Source of the DNA: Clostridiales bacterium
Lineage (GTDB): Bacteria > Bacillota > Clostridia > Oscillospirales > Oscillospiraceae
Direction of reading: 5' to 3'
Assembly (NCBI GenBank): GCA_021200895.1
Contig: JAJQFX010000300.1
Span: 1 to 7,199, forward strand
DNA: 7,199 nt
Shown here: positions 1 through 5,965 of the stretch, piece by piece
Numbering within the stretch: the first letter of the stretch is position 1
How the letters are laid out: each line of letters starts with the position of its first letter
Notes under the pieces: generated by a model
What the model was told of the DNA's origin: nothing
The model's input: the letters and a program-made list of their open reading frames with translations, nothing else
Database searches by the model: none
Translations under genes and position numbers: made by a program

Positions 1-225
1 CAGTGGGATAGGGGGAGGGTCCTTAGGGAGGGGCGAGGCCCCGAAGCCCCTCCCTAAGCCGCCCTCTTTTGCTACTTTTCTCGGCGGAGCGAGAAAAGTA
101 GGCCATGCCCTGGCAAGGGCAAACGCCTTATTTCCTCGCAGTATCCTCATCTAAGGAGATTCACCCCTCCGCCGTCAAGCGGCATTTCCGGCGCTTCGCG
201 CCTCCCTACCCTTTCAGGGGCGGCA
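1..225 (+). repeat. Dispersed hairpin-rich element, copy 1 (right-hand part, cut by window edge)
   Basis: Bases 1-66 match 4026-4091 with only two substitutions, and similarity continues patchily to about 175, so this is a second copy of the right half of the element at 3778-4224. Hairpin 1 pairs 22-34 with 46-58 (13 bp perfect, 11-base loop), with an outer 15-19/62-66 stem. Hairpin 2 pairs 72-83 with 90-101 (12 bp perfect, six-base loop GCGGAG). The copy ends with CCCTTTCAGGGGCGGCA at 209-225, equivalent to 4205-4221. The segment at about 166-208 is unlike copy 2, which has the inverted-repeat core (TTGATGACATTG) there, so the end has diverged or been replaced. An open frame runs through it into hemW, but it has no ribosome binding site and I do not regard it as coding. 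The left half lies outside the window. Confidence 0.8.
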
Positions 226-272
226 AGAACGTAGCAACAACCACACTTCCCGCGTCCCGCGAAAAACCGCAG

Positions 273-301
273 TTGTCAAACCTTCCAAAACCGCCTATAA
301 T
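273..301 (+). promoter_or_regulatory. Sigma-A promoter of hemW
   Basis: TTGTCA (273-278) and a perfect TATAAT (296-301) are separated by exactly 17 bases, putting the transcription start near 308, about 30 bases before the hemW start codon. It lies about 48 bases beyond the end of the repeat copy. Bases 226-272 show nothing else. Confidence 0.85.
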
Positions 302-338
302 AAGTGCATACACATATTTTCAGCAAAGGAGCGTTCTT

Positions 339-1580
339 ATGCTGCACAACGTCCGTCAACAGCAGAAGCGGGAGGAGAAGCGTATCCGCCAGGCGGAGAA
401 GGCGCTAAAAGACCGCAGGCTGGGCATCTACCTCCACATCCCCTTTTGCAAGAGCAAGTGCGCCTACTGCGACTTTTACTCCCTCCCCGCCAGTGACCGG
501 CGGATGGACGCCTATCTGGAGGCCCTCTGCGCCCACATCACCGAATCCGCCCCCTACCTCCGGGGCTTCACCATTGACAGCGTCTACATCGGCGGCGGCA
601 CCCCCTCCTTCTGGGGGGAGAAGCGGCTGAAAGCCCTCCTGAAGGTGGTGCGGAAGGAGCTGGCCCCCGCCAAGGACTGCGAGTACACCCTGGAGTGCAA
701 CCCCGACTCCGTCACCCTGAAGCTGCTGAAAACGGTGCGCGACCTGGGGGTGAACCGCATCTCCCTGGGGGTGCAGTCCGCCCAGGAGGAGGAATTGAAG
801 GCGGTGGGGCGGCCCCACACCTTCGCCCAGGCCAGGGAGGCGGTGGCCCTCATCCGCAAGGCGAAGCTGGGCAACCTGAACCTGGATTTGATTTACGGCC
901 TGCCGGGGCAGACCATGGAGGCCTGGCAGGAGAGCGTGGAGGCGGTGCTGGCGCTGAAGCCGGAGCATCTGTCCCTCTACGGCCTCCAGGTGGAGGAGGG
1001 AACGCCTCTGTACCAGCAGCGGGACAGCCTGAATTTGGCGGACGACGACGCCCTGGCTGACCGGTATCTGTGGGCGGTGAACCGGCTGGCCCAAGCGGGG
1101 TATGACCAATATGAAATCTCCAACTTCGCCAGGCCGGGGCAGGCATCCCGCCACAACCTGAAATACTGGACGCTCCAGGAGTATGTGGGCTTCGGCCCCG
1201 GGGCCCACTCCGACTTCGGCGGGCGGCGGTACAGCTACGTCCGGGACGTGAACTCCTACATCGAAGGCGTCCTCCACGGCGGCACGCTGCTGGACCAGGA
1301 TGATAAGATACCGCCCCAGGAGCGGAGCGCGGAATACCTGATGCTGGGGATGCGGACGGTGCGGGGCATTTCCGGCCAGGAGTACCGCAACACCTACCGG
1401 ATGCACTTCGCCCCGGTGGAGGAGAAGCTGCGCTCCTTCGCTGCTCAGGGCTGGGCGGTGGAGGAGGAGGGCCGGTGGCACTTCACCCCGGAGGGCTTCC
1501 TGCTGTCCAACCAGCTTATCGGCCAGCTGCTGGAGGTGCAGGAGGCCGCCACCCTGGAGCAGGTGCTGGGGAAACGGTGA
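339..1580 (+). CDS. hemW: HemW, radical-SAM heme chaperone (formerly 'coproporphyrinogen III oxidase-like')
   Basis: The product has 413 residues. The radical-SAM cluster motif CxxxCxxC is at Cys37, Cys41 and Cys44, within HIPFCKSKCAYCDF. The residue two after the last cysteine is Phe46, as in HemW; true HemN oxidases have a fourth Cys there. Other family blocks are GGGTPS (85-90), ECNPDS (119-124), RISLGVQS (140-147) and DLIYGLPGQT (183-192), then the HNLKYW and GFGPGAHS blocks and the C-terminal HemW domain. HemW is known to bind heme and a 4Fe-4S cluster and to deliver heme to membrane enzymes; it is not an oxidase. The start at 339 is chosen because AAAGGAG (325-331) sits 7 bases upstream and the promoter at 273-301 would exclude the longer open frame beginning at 105. 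A charged tail of about 27 residues (QQQKREEKRIRQAEKALKDR) precedes the usual N-terminus. The usual lepA or hrcA neighbours are not visible; lexA follows. Confidence 0.95.
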   Translation: MLHNVRQQQKREEKRIRQAEKALKDRRLGIYLHIPFCKSKCAYCDFYSLPASDRRMDAYLEALCAHITESAPYLRGFTIDSVYIGGGTPSFWGEKRLKALLKVVRKELAPAKDCEYTLECNPDSVTLKLLKTVRDLGVNRISLGVQSAQEEELKAVGRPHTFAQAREAVALIRKAKLGNLNLDLIYGLPGQTMEAWQESVEAVLALKPEHLSLYGLQVEEGTPLYQQRDSLNLADDDALADRYLWAVNRLAQAGYDQYEISNFARPGQASRHNLKYWTLQEYVGFGPGAHSDFGGRRYSYVRDVNSYIEGVLHGGTLLDQDDKIPPQERSAEYLMLGMRTVRGISGQEYRNTYRMHFAPVEEKLRSFAAQGWAVEEEGRWHFTPEGFLLSNQLIGQLLEVQEAATLEQVLGKR

Positions 1581-1591
1581 GGGCAGGCGCG

Positions 1592-1634
1592 CAGCCCCTC
1601 CGCGGCTGGCCTCGCCCCCCGGCGCACTTTTTTT
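1592..1634 (+). terminator. Possible terminator after hemW
   Basis: A 5-bp stem CAGCC/GGCTG (1592-1596 with 1604-1608) and a 4-bp stem CGCC/GGCG (1613-1616 with 1621-1624) lie just before seven T residues (1628-1634). The stems are short for a rho-independent terminator, but the T run is good and lexA has its own promoter immediately downstream. Confidence 0.4.
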
Positions 1635-1643
1635 GAAAAATAT

Positions 1644-1657
1644 CGAACAAATGTTTG
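1644..1657 (+). promoter_or_regulatory. SOS box (LexA operator), autoregulatory
   Basis: CGAACAAATGTTTG fits the Gram-positive LexA box CGAAC-N4-GTTYG and is nearly palindromic. It overlaps the -35 of the lexA promoter by three bases, so bound LexA should block RNA polymerase. This implies autorepression relieved by DNA damage, as is standard for lexA in Firmicutes. Confidence 0.88.
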
Positions 1658-1683
1658 CATTTCCAAAAATACTGTGCTATACT
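1655..1683 (+). promoter_or_regulatory. lexA promoter with extended -10
   Basis: TTGCAT (1655-1660) and TATACT (1678-1683) are 17 bases apart, and the TGC directly before the -10 (1675-1677) makes an extended -10 (TGn). The predicted start is near 1690, giving a leader of about 50 bases. Confidence 0.75.
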
Positions 1684-1740
1684 GTGGGGGAGAAGTCCTG
1701 CCCCATCCCATCCACCCCTGCGAAAAGGAGCGCCGCCACC

Positions 1741-2349
1741 ATGAAATCTGTCTCGGAAAAGCAGCAGCAAATCTATGACTTTGTTCTGGAATACACGGAG
1801 GATCACGGCTATTCCCCTTCCGTCCGGGAGATCGCCGGGGCGGTGGGGCTGAAAAGCACCTCCACCGTTCACTTCCACCTGAAGGCCCTGGAGGAGGCCG
1901 GTCTGCTGGCCCACAGCAGCGGCAAGACCCGCTCCCTGACCGCCATCCGGCCGGAGCTGCCGGAGGAGCAGGCCCCGGAGCAGAACAGGGTGCCCATCTT
2001 GGGCAACGTGGCGGCTGGGGCCCCCATCCTGGCCCAGGAGTGCATTGAGGACTATCTGACCTTTGACACCGAGGGCCTGTCCGGGGAGCATTTCGCCCTG
2101 CGCATCCGGGGGGAGAGCATGATAGAGGCGGGCATCATGCCCGGGGACTATGTGGTGGTTCACCGCCAGCCCACCGCCCACAACGGGGACTATGTCATCG
2201 CCCTGCTGGAGGACGAGGCCACCTGCAAGCGCTTTGAGCGGCGGAACGGCCACGTCTGGCTCATGCCGGAGAACCGGGAGTATCGGCCCATTGACGGCAC
2301 CTACGCCCAGATTTTGGGGCGGGTCATCGCCGTGGTCAGGAGATATTGA
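1741..2349 (+). CDS. lexA: LexA, SOS response repressor with self-cleaving S24 peptidase domain
   Basis: The 202-residue product is normal length for LexA. Residues about 1-70 form the winged helix-turn-helix (SVREIAGAVGLKSTSTVHFHLKALEEAGLL, the usual recognition region). The cleavage site is Ala92-Gly93 in GNVAAGAP. The S24 domain carries the catalytic Ser126 in GESM and Lys163 in ATCKRF. RecA-activated autocleavage is known to inactivate LexA and derepress DNA-repair genes. The start at 1741 has AAAGGAG (1724-1730) 10 bases upstream. The frame is open back to 1633, but that stretch lies over the SOS box and promoter, so it is not coding. The stop is followed after one base by the ATG of a small ORF, and there is no clear terminator before the MFS gene, so downstream genes may be co-transcribed and SOS-induced. 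Confidence 0.97.
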   Translation: MKSVSEKQQQIYDFVLEYTEDHGYSPSVREIAGAVGLKSTSTVHFHLKALEEAGLLAHSSGKTRSLTAIRPELPEEQAPEQNRVPILGNVAAGAPILAQECIEDYLTFDTEGLSGEHFALRIRGESMIEAGIMPGDYVVVHRQPTAHNGDYVIALLEDEATCKRFERRNGHVWLMPENREYRPIDGTYAQILGRVIAVVRRY

Positions 2350-2350
2350 G

Positions 2351-2407
2351 ATGGCTGACCATTACGTTTTCCGGCGGCTCTGCCTGCCCATGCTGACGCC
2401 GCCATAG
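2351..2407 (+). CDS. Candidate leader peptide of 18 residues upstream of the MFS transporter
   Basis: This short frame encodes MADHYVFRRLCLPMLTPP and begins one base after the lexA stop codon. AGGAGA (2338-2343), inside the end of lexA, is placed 7 bases before its ATG, as good as any ribosome binding site in the window, so translation could be coupled to lexA. I recognise no family. The peptide ends Pro-Pro-stop, a context known to slow ribosomes. A GGCGGC/GCCGCC stem (2373-2378 with 2398-2403) lies inside the frame, and a hairpin that touches the next gene's ribosome binding site begins five bases after the stop. That arrangement resembles regulatory leader ORFs of antibiotic-resistance genes, but the function is inference. 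It could also be a chance ORF. Confidence 0.45.
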   Translation: MADHYVFRRLCLPMLTPP

Positions 2408-2412
2408 TCCGC

Positions 2413-2445
2413 CCATTTTTGACGAATCATCATCAAAAATGGAGG
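2413..2445 (+). promoter_or_regulatory. Hairpin overlapping the MFS gene's ribosome binding site
   Basis: CCATTTTTGA (2413-2422) pairs perfectly with TCAAAAATGG (2433-2442) across a 10-base loop. The last two bases of the right arm are the first two of GGAGG (2441-2445), the only ribosome binding site before the MFS start at 2460 (14 bases away, a long spacer). No T run follows, so it is a poor terminator and better suited to controlling translation. A ribosome paused at the leader stop (2405-2407) would cover the left arm. Confidence 0.5.
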
Positions 2446-2459
2446 AATTTTACAACTAA

Positions 2460-3629
2460 ATGAACCGAAAACTGAATATAGACTGTCTGGATGCGCAGTC
2501 CTTCCTGAACGGGCTGGTGTTCTTCGCGCCGGTGGCGCTGCTGGTGCGCACGGCGGCGGGGGTCAGCCTGGCCCAGTTCTTCCGGCTGGAGGCGCTGCTG
2601 AGCCTGGTGGTGCTGCTGTCAGAGGTTCCGGCGGGGAAACTCACTGACCGCATCGGCCTTCGGAACACCCTGGTGCTCTATCAGGTCGCCCTCTGCCTGG
2701 CCAGGGTGCTGCTCCTGCTGGCCTACGTCCGGCGGAGCTACCCCCTGTTCCTGGCGGAGGCGGTGGTGGAAGGCGTGGCCGGTAGCTTTCACTCCGGCAC
2801 TCAGAGCGCCTACCTGTACCGGATGTTCCCCGGCCCGGCCTACCTGACCAAGAGCGCCCGCACCGCCAACTGGGGCACGGTGGGCTTCCTGCTGAGTACG
2901 GCGGCCTATGCCGGGCTATACCGCCTGGCCGGGCTGACGGGGCTGCTGGCAGCCACCGTCCTGACCAGCGGCTGCGGCATCGCCGCCTCCCTGGGCATCC
3001 GGCGGGAGCCGCCCCAAGGGTTAGCGGAGGCGGACGGAAAACCCGCCCGCAGAGCGCTGGGGGCCGCCCTCCGCCGGAGGGAAGCCCTGCTGGTCATGGT
3101 GCTGCTGGCCGCCCTGGGGGTGGGGCGCATCCTGATCAACTTCTTCTATGCGGACAAGCTGATGGCCTGCGGCGTGGACGAGACGTGGCTCTCCCCTATC
3201 ATCCTGGGCTATTCCGTGCTGGAGCTGCTGGCGGAGGGGCTGCTGGGTCGCCTGAACCCCGCCCGGTACCGGTCTGCCCTGACGGCCTTCCTGGCCCTGG
3301 GCGGCGGGGTCATGGTGGCCTTCGCCCTGGTGAACCGGGTGGCCCCGGTAGTCCTGCTGATGCTGGCCTTGCCCCTGGTGCTGGACGTGCCCTCCTACCT
3401 GCTGGGGGAGGTGCAGAACCGACTGGTGGACGACCTGGGCCAGACGGAGCGGCGGGCGGAGCTGCTGAGCCTGTGGAACATGGGCGTGAACGTGGCGGAG
3501 GTGGCCTTCCTGTTCGGCGCCTCCCTCCTGTCCGGGGCCGGGGCGGCCCGGTGCTTCTGCGGCCTGGGCATCGTGCTGGCGGTGCTGGGCGGCTGCGCCC
3601 ACGGGATGCTGAAGGAGACAATCGCGTAA
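2460..3629 (+). CDS. MFS transporter, probable drug/metabolite exporter
   Basis: The 389-residue protein is highly hydrophobic, with 11-12 likely membrane helices and a central cytoplasmic loop near residues 180-205 (REPPQGLAEADGKPARRALGAALRRR). The MFS motif A between helices 2 and 3 reads GKLTDRIGLRN, preceded by SEVPA; the acidic residue before the VPxG turn and the SGTQSAYLYR block near residue 118 fit a group of Firmicutes MFS exporters. The substrate cannot be told. The ATG at 2460 is the first in frame, with GGAGG at 2441-2445 at an unusually long 14-base spacing. It follows lexA and the 18-codon ORF with no visible promoter of its own, so it is probably expressed from the lexA promoter and may be SOS-induced. 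A strong terminator follows nine bases after the stop. Confidence 0.85.
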   Translation: MNRKLNIDCLDAQSFLNGLVFFAPVALLVRTAAGVSLAQFFRLEALLSLVVLLSEVPAGKLTDRIGLRNTLVLYQVALCLARVLLLLAYVRRSYPLFLAEAVVEGVAGSFHSGTQSAYLYRMFPGPAYLTKSARTANWGTVGFLLSTAAYAGLYRLAGLTGLLAATVLTSGCGIAASLGIRREPPQGLAEADGKPARRALGAALRRREALLVMVLLAALGVGRILINFFYADKLMACGVDETWLSPIILGYSVLELLAEGLLGRLNPARYRSALTAFLALGGGVMVAFALVNRVAPVVLLMLALPLVLDVPSYLLGEVQNRLVDDLGQTERRAELLSLWNMGVNVAEVAFLFGASLLSGAGAARCFCGLGIVLAVLGGCAHGMLKETIA

Positions 3630-3637
3630 CATGATAG

Positions 3638-3677
3638 AACCCCCTGCGCCGGGAACTTTCCCGGCGCAGGGGGTTGT
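3638..3677 (+). terminator. Terminator of the lexA-MFS unit
   Basis: A perfect 17-bp stem (3638-3654 with 3659-3675) with a 4-base loop begins nine bases after the MFS stop. The stem is very GC-rich but the T tract after it is poor (TTGTTGA), so termination may be partial. Its near-symmetry also allows function from the minus strand. Confidence 0.8.
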
Positions 3678-3717
3678 TGATGAGTGGGGGTTCCAACGGA
3701 GCGTTCCTTAGTAGCGC

Positions 3718-3740
3718 GTGAAGTCCTGCTCTTCACTTTT
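3718..3740 (+). terminator. Possible second, weak terminator-like hairpin
   Basis: GTGAAG (3718-3723) pairs with CTTCAC (3731-3736) across seven bases and is followed by TTTT. It lies between the MFS terminator and the repeat element. The rest of 3678-3777 shows nothing I can assign. Confidence 0.3.
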
Positions 3741-3794
3741 CTGTAGGGGTAGCTGGAAGCTGTGATAATCTCTATGTCACTGGCTCCCCTGAAA

Positions 3795-3857
3795 GGCAAT
3801 GTCATCAACTGAAAGATGTAATCTATCCTGGGTTGAAGGGAATAACGTAGCCGTACA
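3795..3857 (+). repeat. Left-end repeat of the element (pairs with 7138-7199)
   Basis: This stretch matches 7138-7199 with about seven substitutions and one indel over 63 bases. The best conserved block is ATCTATCCT-GGTTGAAGGGAATAAC, then AGCCGTACA. No open frame explains the conservation. Confidence 0.8.
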
Positions 3858-3894
3858 GTCAGATGTTATCCACCGCTTGGGCTATAAAATTGTA

Positions 3895-3924
3895 CGTTCC
3901 GCCCGCCAACGGCAGGGCGGAACG
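3895..3924 (+). repeat. Strong hairpin in the element interior
   Basis: CGTTCCGCCC (3895-3904) pairs perfectly with GGGCGGAACG (3915-3924). An inner GCC/GGC stem (3905-3907 with 3911-3913) extends it past a single bulged A at 3914, capped by a three-base loop. No T run follows, so it is not an obvious terminator. Confidence 0.7.
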
Positions 3925-4025
3925 GCAATCGTCCCCAGCCGCCATGGGCGGCAGTCTCACCAGTGAGAAGTCACATCGTCTCTGACGGGATAGACCACCT
4001 ATAGAATAAGACAAGGCGAAGCCGC

Positions 4026-4221
4026 CAGTGGGATAGGGGGAGGGTTCTTAGGGAGGGGCGAGGCCCCGAAGCCCCTCCCTGAGCCGCCCTCTTTCCCCCT
4101 TTTCTCGGCGGAGCGAGAAAGGGGGCCCGCCGGGAGGGCAAACGCTTTAGTTCCTTATAGTATCCTTGTCTAAGGAACATAATCCCCTTAAATTGATGAC
4201 ATTGCCCTTTCGGGGGCGGCA
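4026..4221 (+). repeat. Right-half repeat of the element (pairs with 1-225)
   Basis: This is the counterpart of copy 1. Stem 1 (4047-4059 with 4071-4083) keeps all 13 pairs, one becoming a T-G wobble (4049/4081). Stem 2 (4096-4107 with 4114-4125) keeps 12 pairs although its arms differ in sequence from copy 1. A third stem TTCCTTA/TAAGGAA (4151-4157 with 4171-4177) is weaker in copy 1. The block ends in the inverted terminal repeat. Confidence 0.8.
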
Positions 4222-4258
4222 GGTGCGCTGCAACCTCGGCGATACGTCCCCGCACCGC

Positions 4259-4293
4259 AAAAGGAGCGCCGCAGCGTTTGCTGCGGCGCTCCT
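4259..4293 (-). terminator. Terminator of the GPH transporter gene
   Basis: On the minus strand a perfect 14-bp stem (4293-4280 with 4275-4262, 4-base loop) ends in TTTT. It begins about 50 bases after the stop codon and lies between that gene and the repeat element. Confidence 0.8.
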
Positions 4294-4344
4294 GCGCGAT
4301 GTTAGAAGGAATCCGAAACCCGTTCGCTTCCGCGGTGAGGAACC

Positions 4345-5760
4345 TTACTGCTTTTCCTCTTCTGCCTTGCGGCGGGCCAGCTCGGCGGAGTTGGCGTCCA
4401 CGGTCTTCTTGTCCAGGGGGTACCAGAAGGCCAGCACCACCACCAGCAGGGTGAAGCCGATGGCCGGCACCAGGACGGAGACGTTGTAAATGCCGTTGAC
4501 CACTTCGGTGTCGAAGGCGGTGGCAGCGGTGTAGCCCACCATGCTCAGCAGGCCGCCGGTCAGACCGGCAGAGGCCGCCTGGCCCAGCTTCCGGGCGAAG
4601 GAGTACAGGGAGTAGATGGTGCCGTCGGAACGGGTGCCCCGGCGCACCTCGTCCTCATCGATAACGTCGGTGATCATTGCCCAAATCACAGTGTTGAAGC
4701 AGGCGATGCCCACATAGCCCAGGGCCACGATGACGATATAGACGATGGGGTTGCTGGTGTGGATGATAAGGGCCGCGAACATGGAGACGGCGGCGATGAG
4801 GTTGCCCACAATGGCCAGCTCCTTCTTGCCATACTTCTTGGAGGCTCTGGGGATGAAGGTCATAGCCAGCACCAGCATCACCACCACGCCGACCATGTTG
4901 GCCACGGACTGATAGGCGGTGTTGTTGAAGTAGTTGGCCCAGACATAGGTGGACATACCGGTCATGGTCAGCTGGGAGAGCAGCAGCACGATGGCGGCCA
5001 CGATGATGGAGATCAGCGCACGGCTGGAGAAGAGCTGCTTGAACAGTGCGCCCAGGCTGAACTTCTCGGTCTTGGTCTCAATCGCCACCCGCTCGGTGGT
5101 CAGAGAGGTGCAGACCAGGTAGCACACCAGCGCGCCGATGGAGCAGACCAGGGCGGTGATGGTGAACTTGGTGCCGGAGAGGACGCTGTTGCCGTCGGCA
5201 TCCTTATAATAGACCACCAGAGGCAGCACCACGCCGACCACCATGTTGGCCAGAGTGGAGCCGATGTTACGCCAGGTGGACAGCTCCACCCGGTCGCCGG
5301 GGTCGTCAGAGATGGCGGAGGCCATGGAGCCGTAGGGGATGTTCACGCCGGTGTAGCAGATGCTGCCCCACAGCAGATAGGTCACGGTCAGCCAAATCAC
5401 CTTCACCACATAGGAGGCGTCGGCCATCCAGCTGGCGTACATCAGGAAGGAGGCCAGCGCCACAGGGCCCATGAAGCGGCGCATCCAGGGGATGAACTTG
5501 CCCGCCTTGGTGGCCGGGCTGCGATCCACGATCTGGCCCATGGCGGTGTCGGTAAAGGCGTCCACAAAACGGGCCACCATCATAATGATGCCCACCACGC
5601 CGGTGCCGACGCCCATCACGTCGGAATAGAACTTCATCAGCCAGCTGGAGGCCAGGAGGAAGGTGAAGTCGTTGCCGAAGTCGCCCATCATGTACGCGAG
5701 CTTATCGCGCACACCGAAGGGACGGACATCCGCTTTGGTTGTTGTGTTGCTGTTTGCCAT
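4345..5760 (-). CDS. GPH-family (MelB-type) sugar:cation symporter
   Basis: The 471-residue, 12-helix protein belongs to the glycoside-pentoside-hexuronide:cation symporter family of secondary carriers. Family blocks are GDFGNDFTF (26-34), RFVDAFTDTAMGQIVDR (64-80), NIPYGSMASAISDDPGDR (140-157) with a conserved Arg164, and the late block GTRSDGTIYSLYSFARKLGQ. Asp67 and Asp71 correspond, by the DxxxD pattern, to the cation-site aspartates Asp55 and Asp59 of MelB, so Na+ or H+ coupling is likely. The sugar cannot be read from sequence, and no glycosidase or regulator gene lies beside it here. The tail is charged (ARRKAEEEKQ). The start at 5760 is chosen for AAAGGAG 9 bases upstream (5776-5770); the frame stays open for 70 more codons, but that part reads like untranslated leader. 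It is monocistronic and divergent from the SpoIIQ-like gene. Confidence 0.92.
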   Translation of the reverse strand: MANSNTTTKADVRPFGVRDKLAYMMGDFGNDFTFLLASSWLMKFYSDVMGVGTGVVGIIMMVARFVDAFTDTAMGQIVDRSPATKAGKFIPWMRRFMGPVALASFLMYASWMADASYVVKVIWLTVTYLLWGSICYTGVNIPYGSMASAISDDPGDRVELSTWRNIGSTLANMVVGVVLPLVVYYKDADGNSVLSGTKFTITALVCSIGALVCYLVCTSLTTERVAIETKTEKFSLGALFKQLFSSRALISIIVAAIVLLLSQLTMTGMSTYVWANYFNNTAYQSVANMVGVVVMLVLAMTFIPRASKKYGKKELAIVGNLIAAVSMFAALIIHTSNPIVYIVIVALGYVGIACFNTVIWAMITDVIDEDEVRRGTRSDGTIYSLYSFARKLGQAASAGLTGGLLSMVGYTAATAFDTEVVNGIYNVSVLVPAIGFTLLVVVLAFWYPLDKKTVDANSAELARRKAEEEKQ

Positions 5761-5850
5761 ACGAATACACTCCTTTATTCTTTTTATGCTGCAAGGCCCC
5801 CGGCGGAGGGGCGGTACAGTAGGGCACAGGGGGGATGGTTCCGAAGACGC

Positions 5851-5869
5851 AAAAAAGGCCGCCTCCGGC
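5851..5869 (-). promoter_or_regulatory. Possible attenuator in the GPH gene leader
   Basis: In the leader of about 200 bases between the predicted start (near 5959) and the ATG at 5760, the minus strand reads a short GCCG(GAGG)CGGC stem followed by CTTTTTT. The four-pair stem is weak, and an overlapping CGCC/GGCG pairing competes with it. This may be an attenuator or simply chance in GC-rich sequence. Confidence 0.25.
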
Positions 5870-5931
5870 GCAGCAAACAGAAGGGGAGCTGTTTTACCAG
5901 GGAGAACGGCTTCGGTTCTATTTTGTTTCTG

Positions 5932-5945
5932 TGAAATCGCCAAAA
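5932..5945 (-). promoter_or_regulatory. Candidate cre site (CcpA catabolite repression)
   Basis: TGAAATCGCCAAAA (plus strand) matches 12 of 14 positions of the cre consensus TGWAANCGNTNWCA. It lies about 14-27 bases downstream of the predicted GPH start, a position where CcpA would block transcription of a sugar transporter. Two mismatches, including the second-half C, keep confidence low. Confidence 0.35.
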
Positions 5946-5965
5946 ATCCGGCGTTCATTGTAAAA

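Larger units (their letters stand above)
3778..4224. mobile_element. Complete copy of a non-coding, MITE-like element of about 447 bp with imperfect inverted ends
   Basis: The left end (3781-3814) and the reverse complement of the right end (4188-4221) align over about 34 bases, sharing a core GGCAATGTCATCAA and an outer GAAAGG/CCTTTC part; the match may extend three bases further out (CAC/GTG). No convincing target duplication flanks it, and no transposase or credible gene lies inside. The left 70 bases recur at 7131-7199, and the right 200 bases recur at 1-225. The interior is a series of hairpins: 3895-3904/3915-3924 with inner GCC/GGC, 3938-3943/3947-3952, 3955-3960/3963-3968, 4047-4059/4071-4083, 4096-4107/4114-4125 and 4151-4157/4171-4177. 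It could be a non-autonomous transposable element, a REP/BIME-like repeat, or a repeat-borne structured RNA. It fills most of the gene-free stretch 3630-4344. Confidence 0.7.

Noticed and set aside
105..338. Upstream extension of the hemW reading frame by 78 codons.
   Set aside because: It runs through the repeat and the sigma-A promoter and has no ribosome binding site; the start at 339 has one.
1731..1743. GCCGCCACCATG before lexA looks exactly like a eukaryotic Kozak sequence, hinting at a synthetic construct.
   Set aside because: A normal AAAGGAG site lies just upstream, the context is natural GC-rich bacterial DNA, and no vector sequence is seen; coincidence.
3778..4224. Target-site duplication around the complete element.
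   Set aside because: The flanks look like further inverted repeats (CCCCTGAAAGG against CCCTTTCGGGG) rather than direct ones, so no duplication can be claimed.
3971..4255. Minus-strand open frame of 94 codons in the repeat element.
   Set aside because: It crosses several hairpins and the inverted end, has low-complexity basic composition and does not persist in copy 1; not a gene.
4759..5934. Long plus-strand open frame rich in His, Gly and Asp opposite the GPH transporter.
   Set aside because: It is the antisense shadow of a well-conserved membrane protein in GC-rich DNA, with no ribosome binding site.
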